A stretch of 64,000 nt of DNA from JAMXLO01 sp963812475 (lineage in GTDB: Bacteria; Pseudomonadota; Alphaproteobacteria; Acetobacterales; Acetobacteraceae). The stretch is taken from the NCBI GenBank assembly GCA_963812475.1, contig CAWEVI010000031.1, positions 1 through 64,000 on the forward strand. The letters are read 5' to 3'. Both the position numbers and the translations under genes were made by a program. The notes beneath the pieces were generated by a model. The model worked only from the letters and a program-made list of their open reading frames with translations. It was not told the origin of the DNA and made no database searches. Positions 18,515 to 27,459 of this stretch are shown here, one piece after another; the stretch's first letter is position 1, and the number at the start of each line of letters is the position of its first letter.

Positions 18515-19528
18515 ATGAAGATTTCAATTCTGGGCGGCGGCGGGTTTCTTGGACGCAAGGTTGCAGCCCGCTTGGCGCGAGATGGAAAACTGGGCGGAAA
18601 GCCCATCACCGGCCTCACCCTGTTCGATCTGACCGAGCCGGCGAAGCCTGCGGCTGCATTTCCGATCTCGGCTGTCGCCGGCGACATCGTCGAGCTGCCG
18701 GACACCGCCATTCCGCCGGACACCGACGTGATCTTTCATCTGGCGGCCGTCGTGTCGGCACAGGCCGAGGCCGACTACGACCTCGGGCGGCGGGTAAACC
18801 TGCGCGGCACCGACGCCGTGGTGGACGCCTGCCGCCGCCTGGTCGCAAGCGGGCGCAAGCCGCCGCGCGTGGTATTCACCTCGTCCGTGGCAACCTTCTC
18901 GGGCGGACAGGACGCCAGCCTGCAGGATGATGCGCGGCAGGTGCCGACCAACACCTATGGTGCACATAAGGCCGCAGCCGAGCTGATCCTTGGCGATGCC
19001 TCGCGCCGCGGATTCCTCGACGCGGTCGCGATCCGGCTGCCCACGGTGATCGTCCGGCCCGGGCGGCCCAACCGGGCAGCCAGTTCCTTTCTGTCGGCGA
19101 TCATCCGCGAACCGCTGCTGGGCCTGCCGACCGAGCTTCCGGTGCCGGAGGATTTTGCCGCCTGGGTTTGTAGCCCACGCCGGGCGGTGGATTGGCTGTT
19201 GCATGCCGCCTCAATGAACACGGAGCGCATGGGCATTGACCGCAGCGTCAATCCGCCCGGCATCAGCACGACGATCGCCCACATGCTGCAGGCGCTCGAC
19301 GAGGTGAAGCCGGGCGCTTCGTCGCTGGTGCGCCGGGTGGAGGATCAGGAGATCGCCGCCATCATCGGCCTATGGCCGCCGGCCTTCGAGGCGATGCGCG
19401 CGCGCACGCTGGACTTCGCCATGCATGAACCGTTGGTCGAAGTGGTACGCGCTTTCGTCGAGGACGATCTGGCGGCCACACGCGCCGAACGCGGTCTGCC
19501 CCGGTCGCCTGACCAAGCCCAGGGATGA
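18515..19528 (+). CDS. denD: NAD-dependent epimerase/dehydratase, D-erythronate dehydrogenase (DenD)-like
   Basis: 337 residues from ATG at 18515, preceded by GGAGG. The N-terminal GGGGFLGRKVA Rossmann loop, FTSSVATFSG with the catalytic Ser and YGAHKAAAEL (YxxxK) show an extended short-chain dehydrogenase. Overall sequence resembles DenD, which oxidises D-erythronate to 2-oxo-tetronate in four-carbon sugar acid breakdown. The usual partners (otnK, otnC, otnI) are not in the window, so the exact substrate stays tentative. Confidence 0.8.
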   Translation: MKISILGGGGFLGRKVAARLARDGKLGGKPITGLTLFDLTEPAKPAAAFPISAVAGDIVELPDTAIPPDTDVIFHLAAVVSAQAEADYDLGRRVNLRGTDAVVDACRRLVASGRKPPRVVFTSSVATFSGGQDASLQDDARQVPTNTYGAHKAAAELILGDASRRGFLDAVAIRLPTVIVRPGRPNRAASSFLSAIIREPLLGLPTELPVPEDFAAWVCSPRRAVDWLLHAASMNTERMGIDRSVNPPGISTTIAHMLQALDEVKPGASSLVRRVEDQEIAAIIGLWPPAFEAMRARTLDFAMHEPLVEVVRAFVEDDLAATRAERGLPRSPDQAQG

Positions 19529-19685
19529 TTCAGGGAGGCTGTCAGGGCGGCGATGCGGCTTCTTTCCGAAATCCCACCGATTAATTTACCACACTGCGTG
19601 ACAAATCGGCACCAAGGTAGTTGATCCTGCCGCGGGCTGGTTCCAAGAAAGGGTTTGTCTCTCGCTGGCCCGCTGGACGTCGCAC

Positions 19686-21533
19686 ATGTCGACACTTCCT
19701 GGCGACTCAACTCTCGCGGGCGCGACCCCAGCGCCGCCCGTCAAGCGAGCCGCGTCCACCCGCCCGCATCGTCCGCGTCGCGCATTCGGGGATGCAGTGC
19801 TGCACGCGCCGCAGACGCTGCGCGCGCTCGTGCGTGCCGACGAGATGTGGCTGGTTGTGCTGGCCGCCTTCGTCGGCTGCGGTGCCGGCATTGCGGTCTG
19901 GGCCATGACAGAGACGACACAGCTGATCCATCAGCTGCTGTTTGAGATCGGGCCAGGCGAGCGCCTCAGCGCGATGGTGGAACTGAACCCGATCCGCACC
20001 GTTGCCGTCCCAACGTTGGGAGGACTGCTGATCGGTCTGCTCGGTCTCGGCTTCGCGTACTACCGGCCGCGCCGTGCGGTCGACCCGATCGAGGCCAATG
20101 CGCTCTATGGCGGGCGTATGTCGTTGAACGACAGCCTGATCGTGGTGGCACAGACCATCCTGTCGAACGGAGTTGGCGCCTCGGTAGGGCTGGAAGCAGG
20201 CTACACCCAGGGCGGCTCGGCACTGGCGTCAAGGTTCGGCCGCATGTTCCGGGTCCGACGCAACGATCTGCGCCTGCTGGTGGGCTGCGGCGCGGCCGCG
20301 GCCATCGCCGGCGCGTTCAACGCGCCACTCACCGGTGCATTCTACGCCTTCGAACTGGTGATCGGCACATACTCGCTGGGTACATTCGCCCCGGTCGCCG
20401 TCGCCGCGATTGTTGCGGTGGCAATCGTTCAGGCGCTGGGCGGTGCGCCGTTCGATCTGGTCCTTCAGGTCCCGACCCGTGTCGACGCGCTGGACTACAT
20501 CCCCATTCTGGCCCTCGGGATGTTCTGCGCCCTGGTCGGTATCGCCATCATGCGGGGCGTAACCTTGACCGAGGAACTGTTCCGCCGGAGCCGTGTCCCT
20601 GGCTGGCTGCGGCCGATGATCGGCGGACTCGCCGTGGGTCTGTTAGCGCTGGTAACACCCGCGGTGCTGTCGTCCGGCCATGGCGCCCTCGGCATCGTCA
20701 TCGAGGCGCCCTACGCGCTGACCCATGTCGGTTTGCTGGTGGTGCTGAAATCGATCGCCTCGGCAATCTCGATTGGCTCAGGCTTCCGTGGCGGCCTGTT
20801 CTTCGCCTCGCTGTTTCTGGGCGCGCTGGTCGGGAAACTGTTCGCCGGTACGCTCGCCGTGGTCAGCACCGCCCACGCTGTCTCCCCTGTCGTCTGCGCC
20901 CTGGTCGGCATGAGCGGCTTGGCGGTGGCGATCATCGGCGGACCGCTGACGATGGGTTTCCTTGCGCTCGAGGCTACCGGCAGCCTGCCGCTCACCGTCG
21001 CGGTGCTCGCCGCCTGCGTCATCTCGGCGGTGACCGTGCGCCGTACGTTTGGCTACTCCTTCGCGACCTGGCGTTTTCACCTGCGCGGCGAAGCAATTCG
21101 CAGCGCAGTCGATATCGGCTGGATGCGCAATCTTACGGTCGGCCGCATGATGCGCCGGGAGATGCGCACGGTGCGCGCCGATACCCCGCTGGCCGCCTTC
21201 AAGCGCGATTTTCCGCTCGGCGCCCATCAACGGGTGGTGGTACTGGACGAGGACGACCGCTACACCGGCATCGTGCTGCCCGCCGAGGTGCATGGGGACG
21301 CCGATGAGGATCATCGGGTCCGCGATCTGCTGCACTACACGGACACCGTGCTGCTGCCACAGATGACGATCAAGGAAGCGGTGGCAATGTTCGAGAACGC
21401 CGAGAGCGATGCGCTGGCGGTGGTGGACGGCCCCGAGACCAGGCGCGTCATCGGGCTGCTGACAGAACAGTACGCTCTGCGCCGCTACAGCGAGGAACTG
21501 GATCGCCGGCGCCGGGAACTGTCGGGAGAGTAG
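19686..21533 (+). CDS. ClC-family chloride channel/transporter with C-terminal CBS pair
   Basis: 615 residues. About ten or more membrane helices occupy residues 50-450; FNAPLTGAFYAFEL and GSGFRGGLFFASLFLGA are the conserved ClC blocks around the anion path. A cytoplasmic CBS domain pair follows (from about 480 to 600), which commonly binds adenine nucleotides. In the selectivity region the usual GxxGREGP reads VGASVGLEAGYTQ: the gating Glu is kept but Arg and Pro are replaced. The gene stands alone between denD and hpaB-like genes. Channel or exchanger mode cannot be told. Confidence 0.9.
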   Translation: MSTLPGDSTLAGATPAPPVKRAASTRPHRPRRAFGDAVLHAPQTLRALVRADEMWLVVLAAFVGCGAGIAVWAMTETTQLIHQLLFEIGPGERLSAMVELNPIRTVAVPTLGGLLIGLLGLGFAYYRPRRAVDPIEANALYGGRMSLNDSLIVVAQTILSNGVGASVGLEAGYTQGGSALASRFGRMFRVRRNDLRLLVGCGAAAAIAGAFNAPLTGAFYAFELVIGTYSLGTFAPVAVAAIVAVAIVQALGGAPFDLVLQVPTRVDALDYIPILALGMFCALVGIAIMRGVTLTEELFRRSRVPGWLRPMIGGLAVGLLALVTPAVLSSGHGALGIVIEAPYALTHVGLLVVLKSIASAISIGSGFRGGLFFASLFLGALVGKLFAGTLAVVSTAHAVSPVVCALVGMSGLAVAIIGGPLTMGFLALEATGSLPLTVAVLAACVISAVTVRRTFGYSFATWRFHLRGEAIRSAVDIGWMRNLTVGRMMRREMRTVRADTPLAAFKRDFPLGAHQRVVVLDEDDRYTGIVLPAEVHGDADEDHRVRDLLHYTDTVLLPQMTIKEAVAMFENAESDALAVVDGPETRRVIGLLTEQYALRRYSEELDRRRRELSGE

Positions 21534-21536
21534 AGC

Positions 21537-21588
21537 CCCTCCCAACTAGGCACTTCCCTTCGCCTTGCGGAGGGGGTTGGGGAGAGGT
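21537..21588. repeat. GC-rich palindromic repeat (family A)
   Basis: CCCCTCCCAACTAGG on the left pairs loosely with GGGGGTTGGGGAGAGG on the right, with the stem interrupted. It lies between the ClC stop and the ribosome-binding site of the monooxygenase gene. Confidence 0.55.
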
Positions 21589-21601
21589 CAGGAGAAAGCA
21601 C

Positions 21602-23140
21602 ATGAAACCCGAGGACTTGATCGCGGACCGCAAGCGCCCCTTCACCGGCGCCGAATACATGCACAGTCTCCGCGACGGTCGAGAAGTCTACATCGACGGC
21701 GAGCGCGTCCAGGACGTTACCGCACATCCGGCGTTTCGCAACTCGGTGCACTCGCTGGCGCGGCTGTACGACGCGCTCCACGACCCGAAGCAACACGACA
21801 TGCTGACCTGCCCGACCGATACCGGATCGGGCGGCTACACGCATCGCTTCTTCCGCGTGCCGCGCTCTCGCGAGGACCTGCGCGCGGCACAGGGAGCGAT
21901 CACCGCGTGGTCGCGCATGACCTATGGCTGGATGGGGCGCACCCCGGACTACAAGGCGGCCTTCACCAACACGCTCGGCGGCAACGCCGAGTATTACGGA
22001 CCGTACGCCGACAACGCGCGGGCCTGGTACCGGCGCGCGCAGGAAACCGTTCCATTCATGAACCACGCGATCGTCAATCCACCGATCGATCGCCACAAGC
22101 CAGCCGAGCAGGTGAAGGACGTCTACGTCTCGGTCGATCGCGAAACCGACGGCGGGATCATCGTGTCGGGCGCCAAGGTGGTGGCCACATCGGCGGCGAT
22201 GACGCACTACAACTTCATGGGCCAAAGCTCGAAGACGGCGACCGCTGATCTGGACATGTCGCTGATGTTCATCGTGCCGATCGATGCGCCGGGACTGAAG
22301 TTGCTGTGTCGCACGTCGTACGAGCGTGCGGCCATGCGCAACGGTTCGCCGTTCGACTATCCGTTGTCGTCGCGCTTCGATGAGAACGATGCGATCTTCG
22401 TTTTGGACAAGGTTTTTGTCCCGTGGGAGGACGTCTTCATCTATCGCGATCCCGCTCGCGTGCTGAACTTCTTCGTGCGGTCCGGCTTCATCTTCGGGTC
22501 CATGTTCCAGGGCTGCACGCGCTTTGCGGTGAAGCTCGATTTCATTGCCGGGCTGTTGGCGAAAGCGCTGCGCTGCACCGGCGGCGACGAGGCACAGGGG
22601 AATCAGGTTCTGCTTGGCGAGGTCATCGCCTGGCGCCATTTGTTCTGGTCACTGTCCAACGCGATGGCGAACAACCCTGATCCATGGAAAGGCGACGCGG
22701 TGTTGCCGGAGATGAAGGCGGTGCTGTCCTATCGCGTGTTCGCTCCGGAGGCGTATCCTCGGATCAAGGACATCATCGAGCGGACAGTGACGTCCGCGCT
22801 GATCTATCTGCCATCGTCGGTGAAGGATTTCGCCAATCCGGCGATCGAGCCGTATCTGCGGCAATATGTCCGCGGATCGCACGGCATCGAGTACAAGGAG
22901 CGAATCAAGATCATGAAGCTCCTGTGGGACGCGATCGGCACTGAATTTGGCGGGCGCCATGAATTGTATGAGCGGAACTATGCCGGCGGCTGGGAGGACA
23001 TTCGCGTCCAGACGCTGAAGGGCGCGCAGGGCGGAGGCGAACTGGCAGCGATGGAAGCCCTGGTTGATCAGTGCATGGCGGATTACGACGAGAAGGGGTG
23101 GACCGGCGACACATGGATCAATCCGGATGTGGTGCGATAA
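21602..23140 (+). CDS. 4-hydroxyphenylacetate 3-monooxygenase oxygenase component family (HpaB-like)
   Basis: 512 residues with AGGAG upstream of the start. The first section RPFTGAEYMHSLRDGREVYI is the hallmark of the HpaB family, flavin-dependent oxygenases that use FADH2 from a separate reductase to hydroxylate phenols. The FVPWEDVFIYRD block and C-terminal GGRHELYERNYAG also match. No reductase (HpaC) gene lies nearby, so reduced flavin must come from elsewhere. The same fold includes 4-hydroxybutyryl-CoA dehydratase, but its Fe-S cysteines are not seen here. True substrate unknown. Confidence 0.88.
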   Translation: MKPEDLIADRKRPFTGAEYMHSLRDGREVYIDGERVQDVTAHPAFRNSVHSLARLYDALHDPKQHDMLTCPTDTGSGGYTHRFFRVPRSREDLRAAQGAITAWSRMTYGWMGRTPDYKAAFTNTLGGNAEYYGPYADNARAWYRRAQETVPFMNHAIVNPPIDRHKPAEQVKDVYVSVDRETDGGIIVSGAKVVATSAAMTHYNFMGQSSKTATADLDMSLMFIVPIDAPGLKLLCRTSYERAAMRNGSPFDYPLSSRFDENDAIFVLDKVFVPWEDVFIYRDPARVLNFFVRSGFIFGSMFQGCTRFAVKLDFIAGLLAKALRCTGGDEAQGNQVLLGEVIAWRHLFWSLSNAMANNPDPWKGDAVLPEMKAVLSYRVFAPEAYPRIKDIIERTVTSALIYLPSSVKDFANPAIEPYLRQYVRGSHGIEYKERIKIMKLLWDAIGTEFGGRHELYERNYAGGWEDIRVQTLKGAQGGGELAAMEALVDQCMADYDEKGWTGDTWINPDVVR

Positions 23141-23589
23141 GCGCGTGCAGCCCACTGTGGCTATAGACGGGGCACGGCATATGATTGATCAACACCGAAT
23201 GACCCCACTATAGCTGGGGCAACGGTTGCCGTCAGCACGAGTGCGGGCTGCATCAACGTCAGTCGCGACGATGATCGCGGACAAGCCGCACCCCAACCCC
23301 AGTCGTCGTGGCCCATCCCCACCCAAATTGTCATAGTCCCTCCACCGCCCCAGCTGTCATGGCCCATCTCCCGGCGACAGTTGTCATGGCCGGGCTTGAC
23401 CGGCTTGACCCGGCCATCCGCGGCGGCGTGTGCGTTCATTGTTACCATAGATCGCTCTTTGACGGAGCATCCCTCAAATGACCGATCATGTTCGCTCACG
23501 CCCCAACGGTCGGCGGCCGCAATGGTTATGTCGAGACCAGCCACGGACTAGGCCACCCGTAACAACATCGAGGTGACGACGAGAGTCAG
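23141..23589. other. Intergenic, repeat-rich, no gene supported
   Basis: A 127-codon open frame on the minus strand is read from repeats and has no protein-like character (runs of G, W and H). The right half carries the imperfect tandem repeats listed separately. Confidence 0.6.
23295..23420. repeat. Imperfect tandem repeats of about 27 bp plus a family B palindrome
   Basis: Three to four degenerate units built on TTGTCATGGCCCATCTCCC recur, and the last merges with a palindrome TGGCCGGGCTTGACC...CCCGGCCATCC (23381-23420) related to copies at 10286 and 24268. Confidence 0.55.
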
Positions 23590-23987
23590 TCAACTCCCGC
23601 GGTACTGTGGCAGTCCCTCAACCATGTAGATTTGTGGCTTCGCTGCCTTCTGGCGCTCCGGTATCAATGCGCTGTACTCCGGTGACGTGTACCGTTTCTC
23701 AGCATCCGCCAAGCTGTCGAATTCGAGCATAACAAATTTATCCCCTGGGGGGGCGCACCCTCTTTCGGTGATGGCTTGCCTCGAACAATAATTCTGCCGT
23801 TGTAGGCCTTTAGCGTGGGTGGGACCTTCGCCCCATAGGCCTGATACGCCGCGAGGTCGGTGATATCGACATCGGCGATGACGTAAGAGGGCTTCTTCGT
23901 GCCCTGGGCCTGTAACGCGCCTATTATGCCTGCGCCGACCGCAAACCCTGCCAGCAGAGTTGCCGGCGCCTTCGCGTTCTGACGCAT
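23590..23987 (-). pseudogene. DUF1330 family protein, frameshifted in a homopolymer
   Basis: The minus strand from ATG at 23987 encodes a signal-like N-terminus (LLAGFAVGAGIIGALQAQG) and the DUF1330 start YVIADVDITDLAAYQAYGAKV, then loses frame at a run of seven C (seven G on plus, about 23748-23754). One base fewer restores GAPPGDKFVMLEFDS and the remainder to QIYMVEGLPQYRGS and a stop at 23590, giving a complete DUF1330 protein. DUF1330 is a small ferredoxin-like-fold family of unknown function. Either a sequencing slip in the homopolymer or a genuine recent mutation explains it. Confidence 0.8.
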
Positions 23988-24461
23988 GATTTTGCCTCCT
24001 CGCGTTTTCTGTGTTTTTGATTTTCGGCTATTCGATCAGATCCGACAAGGTCCCATACAGTATCGCTGCCGCCGTGCATGTTTCTGCTACCGACGGGCGC
24101 AGCTCTATACAGCGAACGAGCAATTCACGGCCACGGCTGTAGGCCGCGACATTGCGGTAATCTTGGGGAACGCTTTACGTTTCGTTGGTGTTGATGGTTC
24201 GAACGGCGTTAATGAGAGAGAGGTGCAATCACCAAATCATCGGCAGCGAACTCGGTACAGTGAGGTATGGCCGGGCTCGACCGGATCAAGCCCGGCCACG
24301 ACGGCCCAAATTGGCGCTTTCTGCCTTGGTGTCATAATGATCGATGCATTCTTCTCGGCAACCCGCTGAATGCATGGACAGCATGACACACCGTCCTCAC
24401 CGCTTCGCCGACGGCCCCGTCATTCGCCAAAGCAGCGCCACGCAAGCGCCCCCATGCGGTC
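23988..24461. other. Intergenic stretch without supported gene
   Basis: Open frames here lack recognisable protein sequence. It contains the inverted repeat at 24268-24298 and little else. Confidence 0.55.
24268..24298. repeat. Inverted repeat (family B), perfect 10-bp stem
   Basis: TGGCCGGGCT at the left pairs with AGCCCGGCCA at the right across an 11-base spacer. Lies downstream of the MFS gene stop at 24462 (minus strand), where it could help end transcription. Confidence 0.6.
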
Positions 24462-25853
24462 TCAAGCCGCGACACGAACCCCCTCGGTGACTGTCTCCAA
24501 CTGCCCCACCGTCTCCCGCCCGAACAGCAACGGCACGAAGGCACCGACCGCAACCACGACCAGCAGCGTGCCGAAGAACATCGCGGGCGAAGCTGTGTGC
24601 CGTTCGAGGAACAGCGGGAACAACACACCGGCCATCAGCCGCGCAGTCGATTCACCAAAGAAATGCCCGCGTCCCCGCAACGCGGTGGGAAACTGCTCGG
24701 ACAGATAGACCCGCGTGCAAGGAAACGCGGACAACACCGTGAACCCCGTGATCAGCCCACCGGCGATGAACACGACAGGCGCCGCGCTACCCGCCCAATG
24801 CGCCCCCGCCATCATGCCAATTCCCGGAAGCGACCCGGCCAATGAGTAGGTCATCGTCCAGCGGCGCCCGATGATCTCCATCAGATATCCGGTGAACAGC
24901 TTTCCCGGAATGCTGGCCATGAACAGCACGGAACTCAGTCCAAAACTCAGCGCGACGGCACCTCCCTGATCGACCAGCGCCTTTGGAAGCAGGATCGCGC
25001 ACGTGTAATACGCCGCCGAAGCACTGACACCGGTAAGAATGCCGACCACAGTCCAACAAATCTGTCCGGCGCGGAACAATGCCATGAACGGCGGAAGCTC
25101 TTCGCGCCCCATCGTGAGGTGAGGTCCAAGCGCACTCACCGTCAGTGTCGGAACTCGGCTGCCGCATCGCCTGATCATCAGGTTGACGGTATCGACCGCC
25201 GCCTGTGGCTGACCTCGACGCAGGTACCAGCGAGGACTTTCCGGAATAGCGTAGTGCACCAGCAAAGGCACCACCCCCAGCGCGAGCCCGCCGGGAAGCG
25301 CGATCAACCGAAAGCCGAGAGGGTTTTCCGCCAGGATGAAGGCAACGAACGGCAGCAGGGTGAAGGCGCTGGCCAGCATCACCTCATAGATCGCGCCGTA
25401 GGTCCGGCGGTGCTGCGCCGGCATGAGTTCGGCCGCGATCGGGAACGGCGCCGGGATGGCGAACCCCATGCCAATGCCGGTGAGGAGGCGCAGAACGATC
25501 AGTTGTTCGGCTGATTGCGCCAGCGGGATCAGCAGCGTGAACAGCGTGCTGACGACCACGCCGATCTGCATGACCAGTTTGCGGCTCAACCGGTCCGATA
25601 ACAGCGAGGCCGTGAAGCCGCCGATGACGACCAGAAAGGTGGGGCCGGCGACTAGCCAGCGGATATCGGTCTGGCTGAGGTGCAGCGGTTCCTTGGCCAG
25701 GACGATCAGCGATCCGCCAAGCGCCAGATCGTAGCCCTCGACGAAGCCGACCGTGCCGAGCACGACGATAAGCAGCACGTGGTAGGCACTGAATGGGATG
25801 CTGTCGAGTTTCCGACCGAGCACATGGCTGGCGGTCAGCGTTGTCGCTGTCAT
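24462..25853 (-). CDS. MFS transporter, aromatic acid/H+ symporter-like
   Basis: 463 residues with GGAGGACGTC before the ATG. Twelve hydrophobic helices, the loop 2-3 motif SLLSDRLSRKLVMQ, a helix-1 acid in GFVEGYDLALGG and PESPRWYLRRGQ in the central loop are typical of the sugar/aromatic-acid MFS group, with GYDLA suggesting the AAHS branch. It would import an organic acid with protons. Neighbouring HpaB-like monooxygenase fits aromatic catabolism, but this is only association. Confidence 0.85.
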   Translation of the reverse strand: MTATTLTASHVLGRKLDSIPFSAYHVLLIVVLGTVGFVEGYDLALGGSLIVLAKEPLHLSQTDIRWLVAGPTFLVVIGGFTASLLSDRLSRKLVMQIGVVVSTLFTLLIPLAQSAEQLIVLRLLTGIGMGFAIPAPFPIAAELMPAQHRRTYGAIYEVMLASAFTLLPFVAFILAENPLGFRLIALPGGLALGVVPLLVHYAIPESPRWYLRRGQPQAAVDTVNLMIRRCGSRVPTLTVSALGPHLTMGREELPPFMALFRAGQICWTVVGILTGVSASAAYYTCAILLPKALVDQGGAVALSFGLSSVLFMASIPGKLFTGYLMEIIGRRWTMTYSLAGSLPGIGMMAGAHWAGSAAPVVFIAGGLITGFTVLSAFPCTRVYLSEQFPTALRGRGHFFGESTARLMAGVLFPLFLERHTASPAMFFGTLLVVVAVGAFVPLLFGRETVGQLETVTEGVRVAA

Positions 25854-26183
25854 GACGTCCTCCGGACTGATCGCAGCCCGGTCGGTGGTGCGAAAGCACG
25901 GAACCGGCGAGGTCGTCGTGGTCTAGTACAATTGAAGATTGGTTATGTAGTCAGTTTGTCTTTCTCCGGGTTCCGTTGCAGCCGCACCGCAAAGTGCCGC
26001 CGGGCTGACATTTGCTCTCTGCTGCTTTTGGAAGCGGATTTTCTCCGCTCTCCTGATTGTTTCCGGCCCATTTCGATAAGCCGACACCAAGGTTGGAGCC
26101 GGAGTGCCAGATTGTAAAGCGGGAACATGCCGGACAATGCGGATTGCGCTGCCAGAGGGACACCGTGATTCGGCGACGCAACG
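25854..26183. other. Intergenic stretch, nothing recognised
   Basis: Separates the MFS start (25853) from the end of the Mrp gene (26184), both minus strand. Must hold the MFS promoter; no clear -35/-10 or operator was seen, and the middle is less GC-rich than its surroundings. Confidence 0.5.
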
Positions 26184-27314
26184 TCAGTCGATGACAATCC
26201 GTGGCCCGCTGCTTCGCGCTACGGCCGCGCGCGATACCTTTTCCCACACCCGCGTGGCAATCGTGCCAAACGCCTTCGCCGCCTCGCTCTCCGGAGCGGA
26301 AGCGGCTATCGGGGTGCCGGCGTCCGAGGCCGTGCGGATGTCGAGCAGCAGAGGTACCTCGCCCAGGAACTCCGTCCCTAGGTGCTGCGCCTCCGCACGT
26401 GCGCCGCCATGGCCGAAGATCTCGGCGCGGTGACCGCAGGCGGGGCAACAGAAGAAGCTCATGTTCTCAACCAACCCCAGCACCGGCACGCGCGTCTTTT
26501 CGAACATCCGCACGCCGCGGCGTGCGTCGATCAACGCAATGTCCTGCGGCGTGGAAACGATCACCGCGCCGGTCAAGGCCACGCGCTGCGCCATCGTGAG
26601 TTGCGCGTCGCCGGTGCCAGGCGGCATATCCACCACCAGGATGTCCAGCGCGCCCCACTCCACCTGCCCCATCATCTGTTCCAGCGCGCCCATCACCATC
26701 GGGCCGCGCCAGATCATCGCAGTCTCCTCGTCGACCAAAAAACCGATCGACATACAGGTCAGCCCCCAGGCCGACAGCGGGATCATCTTGTCCTGCCGTA
26801 CCTCCGGCTTGCGCGACAACCCAAGCATGCGCGGCAGGCTGGGGCCATAGATGTCGGCGTCAAGCAGACCGGTTCGATGGCCCTGGCGAGCCAGCGAGAC
26901 GGCCAGGTTGACCGCAACCGTTGACTTGCCGACCCCGCCCTTGCCCGATGCGACCGCCACAATGGCCTTCACGTCGGGCAGCAACAGAGGCGGCTTCTGC
27001 GGATGACCGCGACCTGACACCGCAGGTGCCGGCGCGGGCTGTGCCGGCGCCTTGCGACCGGTCAGTACCGCCGTGGCATTGGTGATGCCGGGCTGGCGCG
27101 ACAGCAACGCTTCGGCCGCACGGCGCACCGGCTCCATCGCTTCGGCGTGCGCCCGATCGGTCAGCAACGCCACCTGCACCAGACTGCCGCGCAACTCGAT
27201 GCCCTCGACCACGCCGGCGGCGACGATATCCTTGCCGGACGCCGGATCGGTGATCGAACGCAGCGCCTCGCGCAGCGTCTCAGCGGTAGGCACGCCGGGG
27301 GACTCCGTCGCCAT
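26184..27314 (-). CDS. apbC: Mrp/ApbC/NBP35-type P-loop ATPase, Fe-S carrier
   Basis: 376 residues from ATG at 27314. An N-terminal MIP18-like domain (ETLREALRSITDPASGKDIV) precedes the deviant Walker A SGKGGVGKST, then DADIYGPS and VVDMPPGTGD. The C-terminal CCPACGH holds the CxxC pair that bridges a 4Fe-4S cluster between two subunits. Mrp proteins carry and transfer Fe-S clusters in the cytoplasm. The nearby fds enzyme needs many clusters, but Mrp is a general housekeeping protein. An upstream in-frame extension is proline-rich and antisense to hflK, so not used. Confidence 0.93.
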   Translation of the reverse strand: MATESPGVPTAETLREALRSITDPASGKDIVAAGVVEGIELRGSLVQVALLTDRAHAEAMEPVRRAAEALLSRQPGITNATAVLTGRKAPAQPAPAPAVSGRGHPQKPPLLLPDVKAIVAVASGKGGVGKSTVAVNLAVSLARQGHRTGLLDADIYGPSLPRMLGLSRKPEVRQDKMIPLSAWGLTCMSIGFLVDEETAMIWRGPMVMGALEQMMGQVEWGALDILVVDMPPGTGDAQLTMAQRVALTGAVIVSTPQDIALIDARRGVRMFEKTRVPVLGLVENMSFFCCPACGHRAEIFGHGGARAEAQHLGTEFLGEVPLLLDIRTASDAGTPIAASAPESEAAKAFGTIATRVWEKVSRAAVARSSGPRIVID

Positions 27315-27459
27315 ATGCTTGCAAACCTTCTGCCGCCGGACGATAAGCAGGCCGCCGTGATGCCGCCCGTTGCGTGGATATGGCCTATGGCTCCCAATCA
27401 TCCAATGCCCCGGTGCGGCCGCATCGCGTCCGGCAAGACCACACAGGAACAACATCTTC

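Noticed and set aside
23161..23544. 127-codon minus-strand frame
   Set aside because: Built from tandem repeats and palindromes; no conserved sequence and no good start.
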